This document shows positions 20,841 through 33,175 of a DNA stretch of 64,000 nucleotides, piece after piece. Each line of letters starts with the position of its first letter. Position 1 is the stretch's first letter. The notes beneath the pieces are model-generated. The model was not told the DNA's origin, did no database searches, and saw only the letters and a program-made list of their open reading frames with translations. This DNA is from Selaginella moellendorffii (lineage: Eukaryota > Streptophyta > Lycopodiopsida > Selaginellales > Selaginellaceae), in the NCBI RefSeq assembly GCF_000143415.4, contig NW_003314367.1:5647-69646 (forward strand), written 5' to 3'. The position numbers were made by a program, and so were the translations under genes.

Positions 20841-22053
20841 TTAGAATCTTCTTCGCTTGAGATCTTCGTTCTCCTTTCGGAGCTTCATGAGCTTTTGTTT
20901 GAGAGCTCCCACTTGCCAGTTGGAGCTTAATTCTTGGATCTGGGCTTCTAGCCTCGTCTTGTCGAACAGCGCTACAAATCAAAGCGCATCCAAGTCAGGA
21001 GAAAAGATCGAGAGAATCGAGCTTACAATTTTGCTGCTGCTTCTCCAGTTGCTCGCTCAAGCTGTGATTCGCTTGTTTTGCGGTTTGGAGTTCCAGCTTC
21101 AAAGCTGTGATCTCACACTGGACTGAGAAAGTGGAAAGGACACCTCAATCCTGGATTGGAAGAACGTAAACTTACACTCGGTTTGATCCCTTTTGCGGCG
21201 TTCTTCATGGTTTTGATTTAGAATGTCCATGCTGTCGTGGAGCTGCGCGATCTCTTGCTCCAGCTGAATCACACACGACTCTTTTGAGCGAAGCTGCTTT
21301 TCCAGGGAGCTGCGGCAAACAAAGTTTGATCACGAGATGCAAAACCAGAGAACATACCTGACACGCGCGTTTAGTTTGGCTTCCATGGTCTGGAATTTTT
21401 CCTGAAGAGTCGATACAGCTCGTTCGTGCTCCTAACATATGTATCCCCACAAACGTTTGAATGTCGCGAGAATTTAATCCAGTCGAGAAAAACCTGTTGC
21501 ATGGCATTGTCTTGTTCGCTTCTTAGATTAACTTCTTGCCACAAGACTTCAAACTTCGACTTGTAATCCAGCTGCTTTAACAAAACAAAACAAAAAAAAA
21601 AAAAACGTTCAAATCCTCATCAAAAGAGTCTCGAGACAAAAGAAAGATCGAGAACTAACAGAAATCATCGTACCTGCTGGACAGTCTGTGCCAGAAATTC
21701 CTCCTGCGATTTCATCAGTCGAGCCTTGTCTGCCACAAGCATTTCAAGAGATCCAGTTCATTGAGATGGAAATTTCGAGAAAAAACTAAAAACGAGAACG
21801 AAAGAGGGATTTCCAGATATCTTACCCCCTTCCAGCGACGCGCACAGATTCTCGGCGGCCTGGCGGCATTGCGTCTCGGCAGCAAGAAGAGCCCTCAGCG
21901 ACTCAGCCTCGGATTTGGCGTCCCTGAATTCCTGCACGAACAATCTCTCAAGAACATCGCTCGATCGATCGCATCGCATCCATCCTCTACCTCTTCCAGC
22001 GCCGCCAGATCCCGCGCCAGGACTTCCATGTCCTCCTCCGAAGGCGGCAGCAT
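20841..22053 (-). CDS. At-4/1-like coiled-coil protein
   Basis: Eight exons join in frame to 245 aa: 22053-21991, 21931-21826, 21729-21674, 21571-21494, 21431-21358, 21309-21176, 21122-21027 and 20971-20841. All introns are GT-AG and 50-100 bp. The product is almost entirely heptad-rich coiled coil (SEAESLRALLAAET, EEFLAQTVQQ, LEKQLRSKES, LEKQQQN). It ends in VGALKQKLMKLRKENEDLKR. From memory of the family, that end and the length (about 250 aa) fit plant protein At-4/1, a coiled-coil protein linked to plasmodesmata and found through a viral movement protein interaction. The start MLPPSEEDMEVLARDL is the first Met after the telo-box region. The acceptor of exon 4 is ambiguous by one CAG. If the family call is wrong, it is still a well-supported coiled-coil gene. 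Confidence 0.8.
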
Positions 22054-22241
22054 TCTTCCCTACCTAAATTTGGAGCCAAAATTTCAAAAACCCTACAAGG
22101 GATTAAAGAACAAGAACCCTAAATTTTATGTTAAAGTAATAAGAACCATAAAGTTTAAAGGAGCTATAAACCCTAAGCTTAAAGGTGGTTTTCTATTAAG
22201 AATTTTACTCCTCTAAAAAGTTCTTTTCTTTAAGAGGAAGG
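22054..22241 (-). promoter_or_regulatory. Promoter/5' UTR of the At-4/1-like gene with telo-box cluster
   Basis: The 188-bp gap to the MBD gene holds three CCCTA-type telo-box words on the plus strand, near 22088-22095, 22117-22125 and 22169-22177. These are the same motifs seen before ALY/REF. The rest is AT-rich. The MBD gene's 3' UTR must share this space. Confidence 0.4.
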
Positions 22242-24104
22242 TTAATTCAAGTCAATCCCACGCCGCCGGTCCTTGAGTTCATGGACGAGCCTCGCCAGCC
22301 CTTGCTCACACAGCCTAGTTCCTAATCTCTCCAGTCTCTTCTTCTCTTGGTACCGATCAATCTTCTTCTTCACTCCCACCTCGTGTTTTTGCGAGTGATG
22401 CTGCGGCGGCTGCTGCTGCTGTGGCTGCTGCTGCTGCTGCGACTGCGTTTGATGCTGGTGGTGGTGATGCTGCTGCTGCTGCTGGTGATGGCTTCCCGAG
22501 GATTTGCTCGCTCTGCTCCCGTTCGAGTACGCAACGTATTCCCTGTGCTCCAGAGTGATGGGCACCGCTTTCTTCCATAAGTTCTCCAGCGAGCTCGCAG
22601 CTCTCGAGCTCGTAGCGTGGCTCGAGTAGTCGTGCCTGTGCCTGTGATCTGCTTGGTACTCGCTCGGGTAATGCGCGCGGGCTTCCTCGTCTGGAGAAAC
22701 GAAAACAAAGCTTAAGAGACTCGAGAACTATGAAAACAAACGCGAGCGTACCTGGATCGACGAGGGGTTGGTTTAGATTTATGGTGGCTCGCCTTTCAAG
22801 CCTGTCGGGCTCTCTTCTGTCGAACCAGGAGCGGGACTTCCAAGGGACGTCGTAGTCGGATTGAGTGATCGCTGTTGGCGGCTTGAGGTTGAGCCAGTTG
22901 TTGTGAAAAGCACCCGCGTTCTGGAGGTAGTGGAGCGGGGACTGGACGAAGCCTCCGGTGAGACCAAAACTGTAGCCCGGCTGCGAGATTGCTGCCGGAG
23001 GAGGCTTGTTTAGTATCCGGTCCAACCAGTGCGGAGTATCGGAAGTGGTGGCCTTGGATCCGACGAAGGAAGGAACCGACGACGACATACCGTTTATAAA
23101 GGTGTTCCCGACTTTGTAGTTTTCTGTCCACGATGTCGAGGAAGTACGCGGCGCCGCCGAAGAAGTTAAGCTCGTCACGACGCCAGATCCACCAGCAGCA
23201 CCACCAGCAGCACCTAAAGTTGACGTCCAGTAGTCGAAAACAACCGGCTTCTTCGCGTGCTGCTCCATGTCGAGGCCGCTTCGATGGAGGGAAAATGAAG
23301 CAGCCGGAGGTGGCGGCGCAATCCCGTTCATTGCCACGCCCCGCAAGCCATCGAAGCTTGCGTGCGAGGCATTGAAAGTATCGCTGGCCGAAACGCTAGA
23401 CGAAGTTTTGGCGACGAAGAAATCCGCCCCTGTGCTGAAGCTGTTGTTGTTGGCCGACGTATACAGCCCTCCAAGTGTCTCGCGGTGCTGCTCCAAGGAG
23501 CGAGGAGCATTGGGGTCACCCAGGGCAGTGGAGGTGGTAGCAGTGTTTACACCCTTCCCTTTCCTCTTCCACCTCGCAGGCGGGAGCCCCGTCTCCAAGT
23601 ACTTGAATACCTCGACTTTGGAACGGAAGCGTCTGCCCGAGTACGACTCAATGTAGTACTGCCATGGAAGAAAGAACAAAAAAAAAAAAGCTTTAGCACT
23701 CCAAGCAAGCTAAAGAGCACGCAAAACAATGCTACCTTATCTCTGTGACCATCGGCTCGCGTCCGACACTCGGAAATCCAGCCTTCCGGCAACCAGCTCG
23801 GGGCTGGAGCTTCGGTGATTGTTACTGCTAGCGCTGGGCGCTGGTGCTCCAGATTTCTATCCTGTTCTTCCTGTTCTTCTAGACTTTCAGCTCTAGGAAG
23901 AGAAGTGGTAGTGGTGGTGAGAGTACCAGTGGCCGGGACAGCATCCTCGTCCGAGGAAGAAGGGACGTGAGCGATGTTTAAGTCGGGGATGAGAGCATCC
24001 TGGAATTCAGTGTTGACGCTACACACGGAGCTCCTCTTCCTGTGCTGCTGCTGCTGCTGCTGCTGCTGCTCTACTACAGTGGCCCGAGAGGAGGAAGATA
24101 TCAT
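22242..24104 (-). CDS. Methyl-CpG-binding domain protein with Gln/His-rich tracts
   Basis: Three exons, 24104-23736, 23658-22752 and 22690-22242, join in frame to 574 aa with GT-AG introns of 77 and 61 bp. The MBD spans about residues 100-148: WLPEGWISECRTRADGHRDK, then YYIESYSGRRFRSKVEVFKYLE across intron 1. The RxxG..DKYY..P..GR.FRS pattern fits plant MBD proteins that read methylated CpG, with the conserved Arg, Asp and Tyr positions kept. Before it lie a Gln run (residues about 13-20) and the DLN word LIPDLNIA. After it comes a long Ser/Ala-rich disordered region. The C-terminal part has mixed Gln/His runs, then a basic helix (KKIDRYQEKKRLERLG) and a final IDLN. The DLN words resemble EAR repression motifs, suggesting repressor recruitment; that is inference. 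It acts in the nucleus. Confidence 0.88.
22398..22490 (-). repeat. Imperfect CAG/CAC trinucleotide tract in the MBD gene
   Basis: Reading the minus strand, interrupted runs of CAG/CAA and CAC/CAT codons encode QQQQQHHHHQHQ and further Gln clusters in the last exon. Interruptions by CAA, CCG and CAT suggest older slippage. Confidence 0.8.
24043..24070 (-). repeat. CAG microsatellite encoding polyGln
   Basis: About nine uninterrupted CTG units on the plus strand (CAG in the coding sense) encode the N-terminal Gln run of the MBD protein. A pure run like this is prone to length change between alleles. Confidence 0.85.
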
Positions 24105-26279
24105 CCCCGATGGTGAGACGAGGCGCTCGAATCCAGCAAACCGACATGAAATCCGGGGCGAAATCTAGCAAATTTCTAGCCTGCTCTGGGAATCCCGCGG
24201 CCGACTAGGTAGGCGCGGGCGGCGCATTGTGGCGGTACCTGGGGGAATGCGCCTCAGCGGCGCCGCATCCACGCCATGCTCCACCTCGCGTCGCCCTGGA
24301 AACCCTAGATCCCTCCTGCGATGACTGCCAGTGACCATGATCGAGCTGATGAATGGGACACTAGAACTGTTGTGGACGGTAAGTAACTAGGAAAGTACCC
24401 AGGCCCCCCCATCACTGACTGACGGAGGAATATTCTGTCACACCCTTCCCATTTGTGTGTGTGTTGGTTGTTGTTGGAACCGGAACCTGGATGAATGGAT
24501 AGAATTTTATATTGAATTGATCTAAACTGTCCAAAACATAATTTAACTTAATTAAGATTAAGGTTACGTTTTAGTGAATATATTTATTTATTTATGTGAA
24601 TGAATGGAATATTTAATTAGAGTAATCCCATCACACTAATATTAATATACAACATTGTAATTATACATATAGACTTTCCTTGGAAAGATGGAAGGAGTTA
24701 GGGTTCTCTAATTAATGGGTGGGGATCTAAAAAAATATTAGAGAAGGCATTAGGTAGTGCTATTTTTCTTAATCCTTTTATATAAAGTGTTTTAATTGTT
24801 ACATATGCATAATTTTTGGAGAATCGACTTGTTAAATATCAATGTTAAATCTTATAAACTTGTAGTCCAACTTGCCATAACACTTAATATAGTTTTTTCT
24901 ATTGAACAAAGAACTCTTTAAATAAACTCTATAACATAAAATTGAGAAAATAAGCTAATATCAAGTCATTCACTTTGTACTCTGCTAGTGAATGATGATG
25001 AAAGTTATAGCACCATTGTTATACCATTTATCCATAACTCAAGTGTTTAACAAACTCCTTTAGATTAGTGGAGGAATGTTTGTCAAATATTAATCCTAGG
25101 ACCTAACATTGGTATCATGTGGCATCGATAGCATATGGTAATCATGAAAGTAAACTTAACTCCACTAGATTATTACTATATAAAAATTTATATAGTGAAG
25201 AAAACTTCACAATTATCCCTTTAAAGATCTAAAAACATGAAATGCCTTAATTATAAACTAGATTGCTAAAGCAAACTTAATCTCAATATATAATGTGATT
25301 CTCCCTTAGCCAATGAGTGTGAACTATACTTGAGTTCATGAGTTGAAGAGTTGAGTTCACAAGTTGAGCTCAATTTTCAATTATAATTTAGTACAAACAT
25401 TATAAACTTTAAAATATTAAGATTATGGCAAACCTAATAATTTCACAAATCTTTATATATTATATAGATAAAAATATTCTAAAGAACACTTCTTATTCTA
25501 ATAATTTAAATATTTACTATATGCCATAATAGAGATATTTGTTAGAACATAAAATAAAATGTTTACATAAAGAGTATTCTTGTCACTTCTTTAAATTTGT
25601 ACTTAATAAATGTCAGGTTTGTCAAAATTTAAAAATTATTAAACCTTAATTAAGATTCTATATAAAGCCATATAATTGTTTGAAAGGAAAAGAAAACAAT
25701 CATTAATATAAGCTTGTTGCATATAAAAGAAAAATTTGATTTTTTTTAAACTAAATTTTTGAGGGGTTTATCATAGCATACTATTTGGAATTTATGGATC
25801 TTCACTCACACTTTTATTCAAAGAAATGGAAATACACATAAATGTCTATGAGTTTTAGTGTTGGTAATTTTAACTTTTGCAATCTTTCTTCCTATGGTTC
25901 AAGGGCTAGTACATGCAATAACTATCCCATTACACAATATAACTAAACCACACAAAAGAAAGAAAAAGAGGATAATAAAGATAATGATTATGAGTTGGAG
26001 ATAAATGCAATGATAGAGGGTGCTACAAATTGGGTGAAAAAGAATGCTTTCTTACTTGTTTTAGAAAATTATAATTCCATGACTTTCAAGAAATGCCCTA
26101 TATATAATTTGGCTTTTAGTGGAAATAATAGTGAGGATAAATATGATGGTATATATGCTTTTGCGACACATTACAACATCATGCACCTAAAAAAATATCA
26201 TGAAATATTTTTTGATGTTTCTATTGATTATATAAAGTATAATAAATTTATATTATTGATAGAGAAATTCTTAGAAAAT
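24105..26279. other. MBD upstream region and AT-rich spacer
   Basis: The first 200 bp is GC-rich and probably holds the MBD promoter and 5' UTR. From about 24480 the sequence becomes very AT-rich with no supported gene. A plus-strand open frame (25995-26747) is rejected because the opposite strand reads better as coding. Confidence 0.5.
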
Positions 26280-26900
26280 TTAGTTAGCTCTAAAAGTTTT
26301 CTGCAATTCAATAATAATAAGGCTTGTTTGGTGTATATGAATATTCATTTTAGAATCCCGATGCAAGATGTTAATGAAGATGTAGTATATATGTTTACAA
26401 AGAGCATATGCCTTCCTATGTTCTTCATACTTCATAAAGTCTGGATATGTGTAAAAAGGAAAGTTTTGAATGGCAATTGTGTACTCTTCACCATCTATTT
26501 TGACTATATACTTATTTGCAAGTGTAGTGATGTACTTTGTGGAGAGAATCTCACAGTCAAGTGTTTGAGCCAAGCTTATTTTACCTTACTTTTACTTGGA
26601 GACGGTACCAATAAATTTAATTGCCTTACCTTTTCTTTCTGGCCTTTTGTGCATCTCTGTGAGAATAGTCTTAGTTCTGTCACTTATGTCTTCAACTTTT
26701 CTCTCAAGATTAAAACTAGATTTCTCAAGGTTTTCAATCTCATTTAAGGTGAGTGCAACCCCATTAGCAATTGCCTATTCTGTAGATACTACATCAAGTT
26801 TAGTAGTGTCTTCAAGCCATTTTGTATGGTTGGCATCAATGTTGCAATAATATAATTAGTACCATCTTGAAAATCTTGCTTGCTTTCGTTCCCTATAGAA
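26280..26900 (-). pseudogene. Degenerate protein remnant with SWIM-like zinc finger
   Basis: On the minus strand, about 26830-26574 reads as protein-like sequence with one stop (TKWLEDTTKLD, then LNEIENLEKSSFNLERKVED). A 97-codon frame from 26573 follows. It contains YIVKIDGEEYTI, then TYPDFMKYEEHRKAYALCKHIYYI. The pattern resembles a SWIM finger (CxCx(n)CxH) in which CTCPDF has become YTYPDF while CKHIYYI is kept. SWIM fingers occur in several transposases and ubiquitin-related proteins. I infer a dead transposon gene; no transposase core or terminal repeats were found. Confidence 0.35.
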
Positions 26901-27663
26901 ATATGGGGTTGGAATAGAAGTTGACTTGTCACCATAGATCTAGGCTCAACATTTGCTTATCGGAAGCATCCCCACACACCTTATATTTGATTTTGCTAGC
27001 ACTTGATGGATTACACATTGCTTCGGCTCTACGCTACAATAAACAATTTCAACTTATTGTGATGAATTTTCTTCATCAACAACTTGAGGTAGCTCGGTCT
27101 AAAGGCATTTAAGCAACTAAAGGGAACGATTCGAAAGATGATTTATAAGGGTTTAAATATAAAGGGAAAAAGCGCATGAATAAAAGTCCACTTTTTTTTC
27201 CAATTGGTTAAGGGTCTTGGGATATTTCGGGTTAAGTGTCCTTGGGTTTAAATAGTATTGGGTTGGGTGATCTCCCAGGAAGTCCAAATTCAGAAGCTTA
27301 CATTTGGTATCAGAGAGGTCTTGGGTTCGACTCTGTTAGTTGGCTAGGGGAATCATATCATATGTTGATTGACATTTAGCTAGTCTAGTTTACTCTGGCT
27401 TGGCTCGATCTAAGGGGTTGGGTGTCAAGAGAGCAAGGCTTTCAGGAGAGCTATAGCTCTTAGCTTCCGTTCTATTATTTGGGGTTAAGAGTCCTTAGGT
27501 TTGAATAGTATTGGGCTAGGTGAGTTCTTGGGAAGTCTAAATTCATGAGTTTATACGGCAGTATTTTAGAGCAGAATGGTATTTAACATTAGGCTTATGA
27601 GAGCTTTTTGCTCCAAGGTCCGTATCAACTTCTTCACTAGCAAAGGAAAATGATGCTTTGAGT
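26901..27663. other. Mixed repeat sequence with an LTR-end/PBS-like junction
   Basis: At 27296-27316 the sequence GCTTACA is followed by TTTGGTATCAGAG, the pattern of an LTR end next to an initiator-Met-tRNA primer site. A related segment without the primer word occurs at about 27482-27560 (GTCCTTAGGTTTGAATAGTATTGG versus 27238-27265). No genes are supported. Confidence 0.4.
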
Positions 27664-30600
27664 TGTCGCGAATGTGACTTTAGGTATCGAAAGATACTTG
27701 TCGGCCAGTCCTTATGGACACTCTTTCCTTACTGCCATGATGGCAGGAGGTCGATACAATTGGATCTCTTTAGTAGCCCCTCTTGTGCTAGTGGAGTTAA
27801 TTGGGCATTTCAAGTGTACTTAGACTAGATGAGCATAAGGACGGAATTCTTACGTGCTATTATCTAAGCATACTTAGCCTGGTAAGGATTTCTCGTCTTG
27901 TTTTGTCTTGCACTTGCTAGTGACAAGAACCCTCACGTATTGAGACTAGTCCCTCAATATCGCTAGATGATAGCTTACCGTGTCTGCCAAACACCCTTGC
28001 TATCACGCCCTTTGTATTAATCTCATTTCGGTCCCAAATGCTATTTATGGAAAGTGTCTAGATTAGCTCATTTGGCATATCTACGGAATGTAGAGATCAG
28101 CCCGAACACAATAGTGTTCGTCCCGTGTCCAAATTTGCAATTTAACGCCATTTTATATTTAGTAAGTTTTGAGCTTGTCCTAGAGACAAACTCCTGATGT
28201 GTTCCTCAGGGGGGGGGGGTTGTGGGGGATTTCAAATGTATAGTAGGGATAGTGGTTGGAATGCATGTTTAACCACCACTTGAGATATTAGTTTGGCTCC
28301 TGTTAAGCTGTGTCACTCTTTGTTCTACATTCGGCTTGGGTCTAAGCCCAAGCTCCACGCTGCTCTAGTTGGTGGGGTACCCTCCTCTTCGCGTTAGGCC
28401 ACTGATATATCAAAATTGTGCCAGACTCCATCTGACACCATTTTGCGTGCAAGTGCTGGATACAGGGAGCTAGTGCTCGTGGGATTGTACCGGACCCTCG
28501 TTTCATAGCGCAACGAGCTTGGAGTTCGGCTCTAAATTTAGGTGCACTATAGAGTGGACAGTCTTTATGTCACCAATAAAAGCTCGAGGAGTGTATTTCA
28601 TAGATGTGCCATGGACCATCCTCTACTGCATTTGCTATTATTTGTGCTAATGGAGTCATCTTTTTTTTCATCCGATCATGTAGCATCTCAATCGAAAGTT
28701 ATGTATCTTCCTTCCTCAAATGCCAAGGCTTTTGAAGACTACTCTATAACATGTCTCAAATTTAATAGACTTGCTTCGTATAGACTCATCTTCCCTTTCC
28801 TTGCCTCAGAGAAATAATTTTAATTGTTGTGAATGTGACTTCGGGTATTGAAAGCTACCTGTCGGCTAGTCCTTTTGGATATTCTTTCCTTACTACCACG
28901 ACGGCAGAAGGTTGGTATTGCTGGACCCGTTATTATTTCCCACTTGAGCTAGTTGAGAAACTGATCATTGACCGTGTACTTAAATCGGATAAACATAAGG
29001 TAGGAACTCTATATGTTTTTTGCTAATGTAGTGCACGTTTTTTTGACCCTTTATCTTATGGTGATTTACCATAGGATAACACCACGAAGCGGAACCTAAA
29101 CCCTCTTTGTGCCACGTGACAGATGCCATATGTCACATGCCACGTGTCCAAAGGAACGTGGTGTGGAACTCGAGGTTTAGAACCTTGGGCCACTAAACGA
29201 AGGAACGGTGCCAAACTCCCAAGCATGGAGCCAAAGAGTGATGGAACTAGTCCACGGAGCAACTCTTAAACATACAGCCCAAGGAGCGAAGGGACAGGAG
29301 CCCGGAGCGACTTGAAACTGTCTTAGAGCAACCAACATCCCAATGTCAGGACTAGCACGCAAAACGGAGCCAAACGGAGTTTGGTGCTATTTCGGCATAC
29401 TGTATTTCGGCATACCGCATTTCGGCTCTAGGACTGTTCCAAGTTGCTTCGGGCTCCTGTCCCTTCGCTCCTTGGGTTGTATGCTCGGGAGTTGCTCCGT
29501 GATACAGTTCCATCACTCCTTGGCTCCATGCCTAGGAGTTTGGCACCGTTCCTTTGTTCAGTGGCCCAAGGCCCTAAACCTCAGGTTCCGCACCACTGTC
29601 CTTTGGACACGTGGCATATGACACATGGCATGTGTCACGTGGCATAAAAAGGGTTTAGGTTTCGCTTCATGGTGTTATCCTATGGTAAATCACCATAGGA
29701 TAAAGGGTCAAAACCACGTGCACTACATTTGGTATCAGAGAATGAGTCTCAGCGATACTATCCAATGAAATTGGGCAACTAGTCTTGTTGCATACGCAGA
29801 AATGAAAATGATGATCCGAGTGGGTACACGTTTAGGTGCAAAGGCTTTGCAATTGGTTCCTTGGGTATGGATATTGTTGCCTTGTTGTACCTTATGATGT
29901 GAGCTTGCGCTTGGGCTCATAGGATGGATTGGAGATGTTCCGTTTACACAAGTTTGAGCTTGGGCTCGTGAGTGAGGCACATTAGCAACTCGAAGTTACA
30001 CTTTGAGTTGGCAAGATTAATATTAGCCTACTGTTGGTTCCATGAGTTTTTCCAATGGTTTCGTAAGTTGTTCCATGTATTGTGGGTGAAAGAAAACCTT
30101 CCCTGGGTTTGCTATGAGTGGTAAATAGGCTGGTCCGTAGCTATTTAGCACGGCACTAGTGGATCCTTCCTAGGCAAGACTACAAGTGGATCAATCAAGA
30201 TTATAGGGATTAGTCTATTAATTCAAGTAGTCATTGCTATGCTCTCTCATAAACTTTTCTTGGATTGGATTGAAGGCAGTGCAAATGCATGAGGTTTAGT
30301 CAAAGATGAGACCAAAAAGAGAGTCATCAGGGACGAAGGATCAAACACTTAAATCATTTTCTCTTGGAGAGATGATTTGTAACAAGGTATTAACTCATTG
30401 CTCATGTTCATATTATGCAATCAAGAGTCCCTACCTTGATGCATGTTGGAGATGATGGTCTTACAAATGGTGAGTTGTAGGATGGATAGCGGTGAAGCGC
30501 TATACCATTTTTATCTAAGCTTGTTATTGGAAAACTTGGGTTGCAATGCTCAATTCTTTTCCAAGGAAACTTGCTATTGCTCCTTGAGTAGTTTGATGTT

Positions 30601-33030
30601 GGATTAGTTTTGAGTTTGGTCAGAAAGAGAGTGGCATGAACTTGTCTATGTTGTGAACAAAAAGTTAGTGGTGTTGGGTGTTCTAAATCTCTATTGGTGG
30701 AGTGTGGCATTTATGTTGCATTTTGTCGAATTGAGTTTGCACTTGATACTCACATAAACATTTGAAGTAATGACATAGACATCACTCGTGGTGTTGCTCA
30801 ATTGATGATCAAGTCATTGTGATTTCTATATCATATCTATGTGATAGTGAGCAATGTGTTTATGAAGTTGTTTGGTTAAACGCTGATCAAACCCAAAGTG
30901 GTTGATGAAGAAGCTAGTTTATTTGCACAAAGTAGCATTGTAGTAGCTTTGACTGGATTCTCGATGGTAGTCCATTATGCTAAGTTTAAGTTGGTTCCTT
31001 ATTTCCTTGAGGATTTGCCCATGAGGTGTTGTAAAAAGGTTATAGCATTAACTTGCTATGGCTTGATGGTTTATTCGTTAGCACTTGGAGTAGATTATTA
31101 GACGGAGAAAGTGTGTAGTTGAGGCATTGACATCGCTAGCACTTGTGTTAGTGGAAGTGGCATTGTTATTCCGAGTGATGAGGAATTTTCCTTAAAAGTT
31201 GATTTTCCATATCATTTTTCTTGTTAGTGTTTTGGCTTCATATTTGATCTTGAAGGTGATTGAAGAAGAGTGTTAGTGCAATATGGATATCTGAAGATAT
31301 GGTCTTCGTGATCAAGCTTTAGATATTCACTTTGCATTTTTGCGGATGTCGGAGTTGGATGTCGGAAGTATGGGCAAAAGATGTTCGAGGCTTAAGCATA
31401 CTATAGGTCATGAGAATTTGTGTTGAGGTGAACTTATGTGAAGTTGTTAGTAGGAGGAAATTGGTTGAGTCTTGGAAGTTTGTATTCCTAGACCGAGAGT
31501 CATTCTTTCTCTAGGATTGGAAAATTTTCCTCAAATTTTCTTAGACTTTTCTAATGGCTGATTTGTTGGTCACTTTGCTTGAAAACCATTTCGTTTTCGT
31601 AAGTCATTATAAACTAGTGAAAGGGGTTGGAGTTGACTTCGGTTGGCTTAGACCTTAGTAGGTAGTTTGTATGATGCGGCCCGAAAGGGATGCTGACTTT
31701 TGAAGCTAAAGCAATTGAGTTGGATAGAGTTTGGAGTTAGTGTAAAAAAGTGAGCTCTATGAGAGTAGTGAACTCTCACTGATCTTGACTTTGTCATGGT
31801 AGCCCTGCTCCTTGGCTGAGGATGGTGATGTCTAACTTAGTTGTTTAAGGTTAAGATGTTGGTACCAGTACTATAGCTTTGTGTATGAGGAAGTTGTGTA
31901 CCGATATGAGTTCATCTCATGGTCTTCACTTTAGTTTCAACTGAGTGTTGATTATGTATAGCTAGCCTCTTTAAGGCATGCTCAGAGCTAGTGGCTAAAT
32001 GCATTGGTGAGCTTATCGCGGTTGAGTTGGATTCGAGTGGTCATTTAGTTTATGCTTGTTCATGAATCCTTATCTCGACCTGGGGTATTACATTCATGTT
32101 GGACAAGTATATGACTGGATAGCATGAGTTTAGTGTTGGGTCTTGTGAAGGCAAGTTGACAAGTGATTGTTGGTTGCTTTGCAACTAGTGATTACTTGTA
32201 GACTTTGTCAAGGGATTTTGACACTTGTTTCACTCGATGATGATTTAGTAGTGATGGGTTTGTTTTACCGAATGGTGTTGCAGAGAATTGTGTTGTTAGA
32301 CTTACATGGGTTTTCCATGTTGGCATATCAACTTTACCTCTGTCGATATCATTTGGTTGCGTTTAGTTCATAGTGTTGGATTTCATTGAGTCTTGGAAGT
32401 GGTGAATCACTCCTTGATGATGTGTTATCTGTAACTGAGTTTTGCTGAAGGATTGGTCTCGGATACTAAGTATAGTATCTTCAACTTTGGTTAGCTTAGT
32501 TTTTGGAGAGCTTTGAGTGGTGATTCACTTTTGTTTTCTTCTAGCTTTGTTATAGTGTTGATGGCATTGAAGTGATGCCTTGTCATTGATGTTATTGATG
32601 TTGAAATTCAGGTGAGATGAAATGTCTATCCTTAAGATTGATATTGAGTTTCATTAGTCTCAATAGAGATAGTGTTGATGATTTGGTTGTAGCTTTGTGT
32701 TATTAACATTCGCGCATTTGCTAGTTAGCAACTCTGTTGACATTCAAATGAACTGAGTGGCTAGTTTGAGTTAGTTGTGTTCTAGATGAGATTATTTAGT
32801 AAAGGTTGAGCTTTGGCTTTTCCTTGAAAAGTGATTCAGTCGTGGACTATGCTAAGTCTACAAAGTGGAAAAGTTAGTGATCGATATTAGAATGTTTGAA
32901 TCCTTATGGGATTTTAGTTAGAATATATCAATCATTGATAATTCTTCTTGAGCTTGTTATAAAGTGGGTTACGTCAACTATAGATGGATTCATGAAGGAT
33001 CGTTTAGTGATCACTTGTTGAGCATAACTT
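27664..33030 (+). mobile_element. LTR element X, left copy (plus orientation, 3'-truncated)
   Basis: A 5' LTR starts TGTCGCGAATGTGACTT at 27664, runs to about 28540, resumes near 29370 and ends CACTACA at 29727. The primer-binding site TGGTATCAGAG (29730-29740) matches the initiator Met tRNA 3' end. The internal region then matches the inverted right copy base for base with few differences, up to 33030. No gag, protease, RT or integrase motif is seen, only frames of 100 codons or fewer. This fits a large non-coding retrotransposon derivative (LARD-like). The 3' end is cut off by a W fragment and the right copy's LTR stub. Confidence 0.7.
28541..29369. repeat. Scrambled insert inside the left X LTR
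   Basis: Bases 28822-29000 repeat the X LTR start (GTGAATGTGACTTCGGGTAT). Bases 29027-29300 are the inverted copy of the X LTR end at 29440-29727, beginning TGTAGTGCACG. Together they create a foldback around about 29377. The piece 28541-28820 has no recognised match. This is rearranged LTR material. Confidence 0.55.
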
Positions 33031-33175
33031 AGTGGCTATTTTATCCCCATTTATCCCCCAAGGTTTCAAGGATCCACGGTGACAGTATATCTAAATCTCA
33101 TCCCATGATCACATGCGCTACACTCACCCTCCCTTTAGAGATGTCAATGTCCTTATTGACTATTGATTAACAACC
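33031..33175 (-). repeat. TRIM W fragment at the junction of the X copies
   Basis: The block beginning GGCTATTTTATCCCC and ending in the TTGACTATTGATTAACAACC region matches 39612-39775, part of the W TRIM LTR and internal region. It joins the two X copies, so the tail-to-tail junction is not a simple palindrome. Confidence 0.6.

Noticed and set aside
23267..23656. Plus-strand frames opposite the MBD gene
   Set aside because: They are shadows of the GC-rich MBD coding exon.
25995..26747. Plus-strand open frame of 250 codons
   Set aside because: It lies in very AT-rich DNA, has no domain, and the minus strand of the same bases reads as protein-like sequence. It is best explained as antisense of a remnant.
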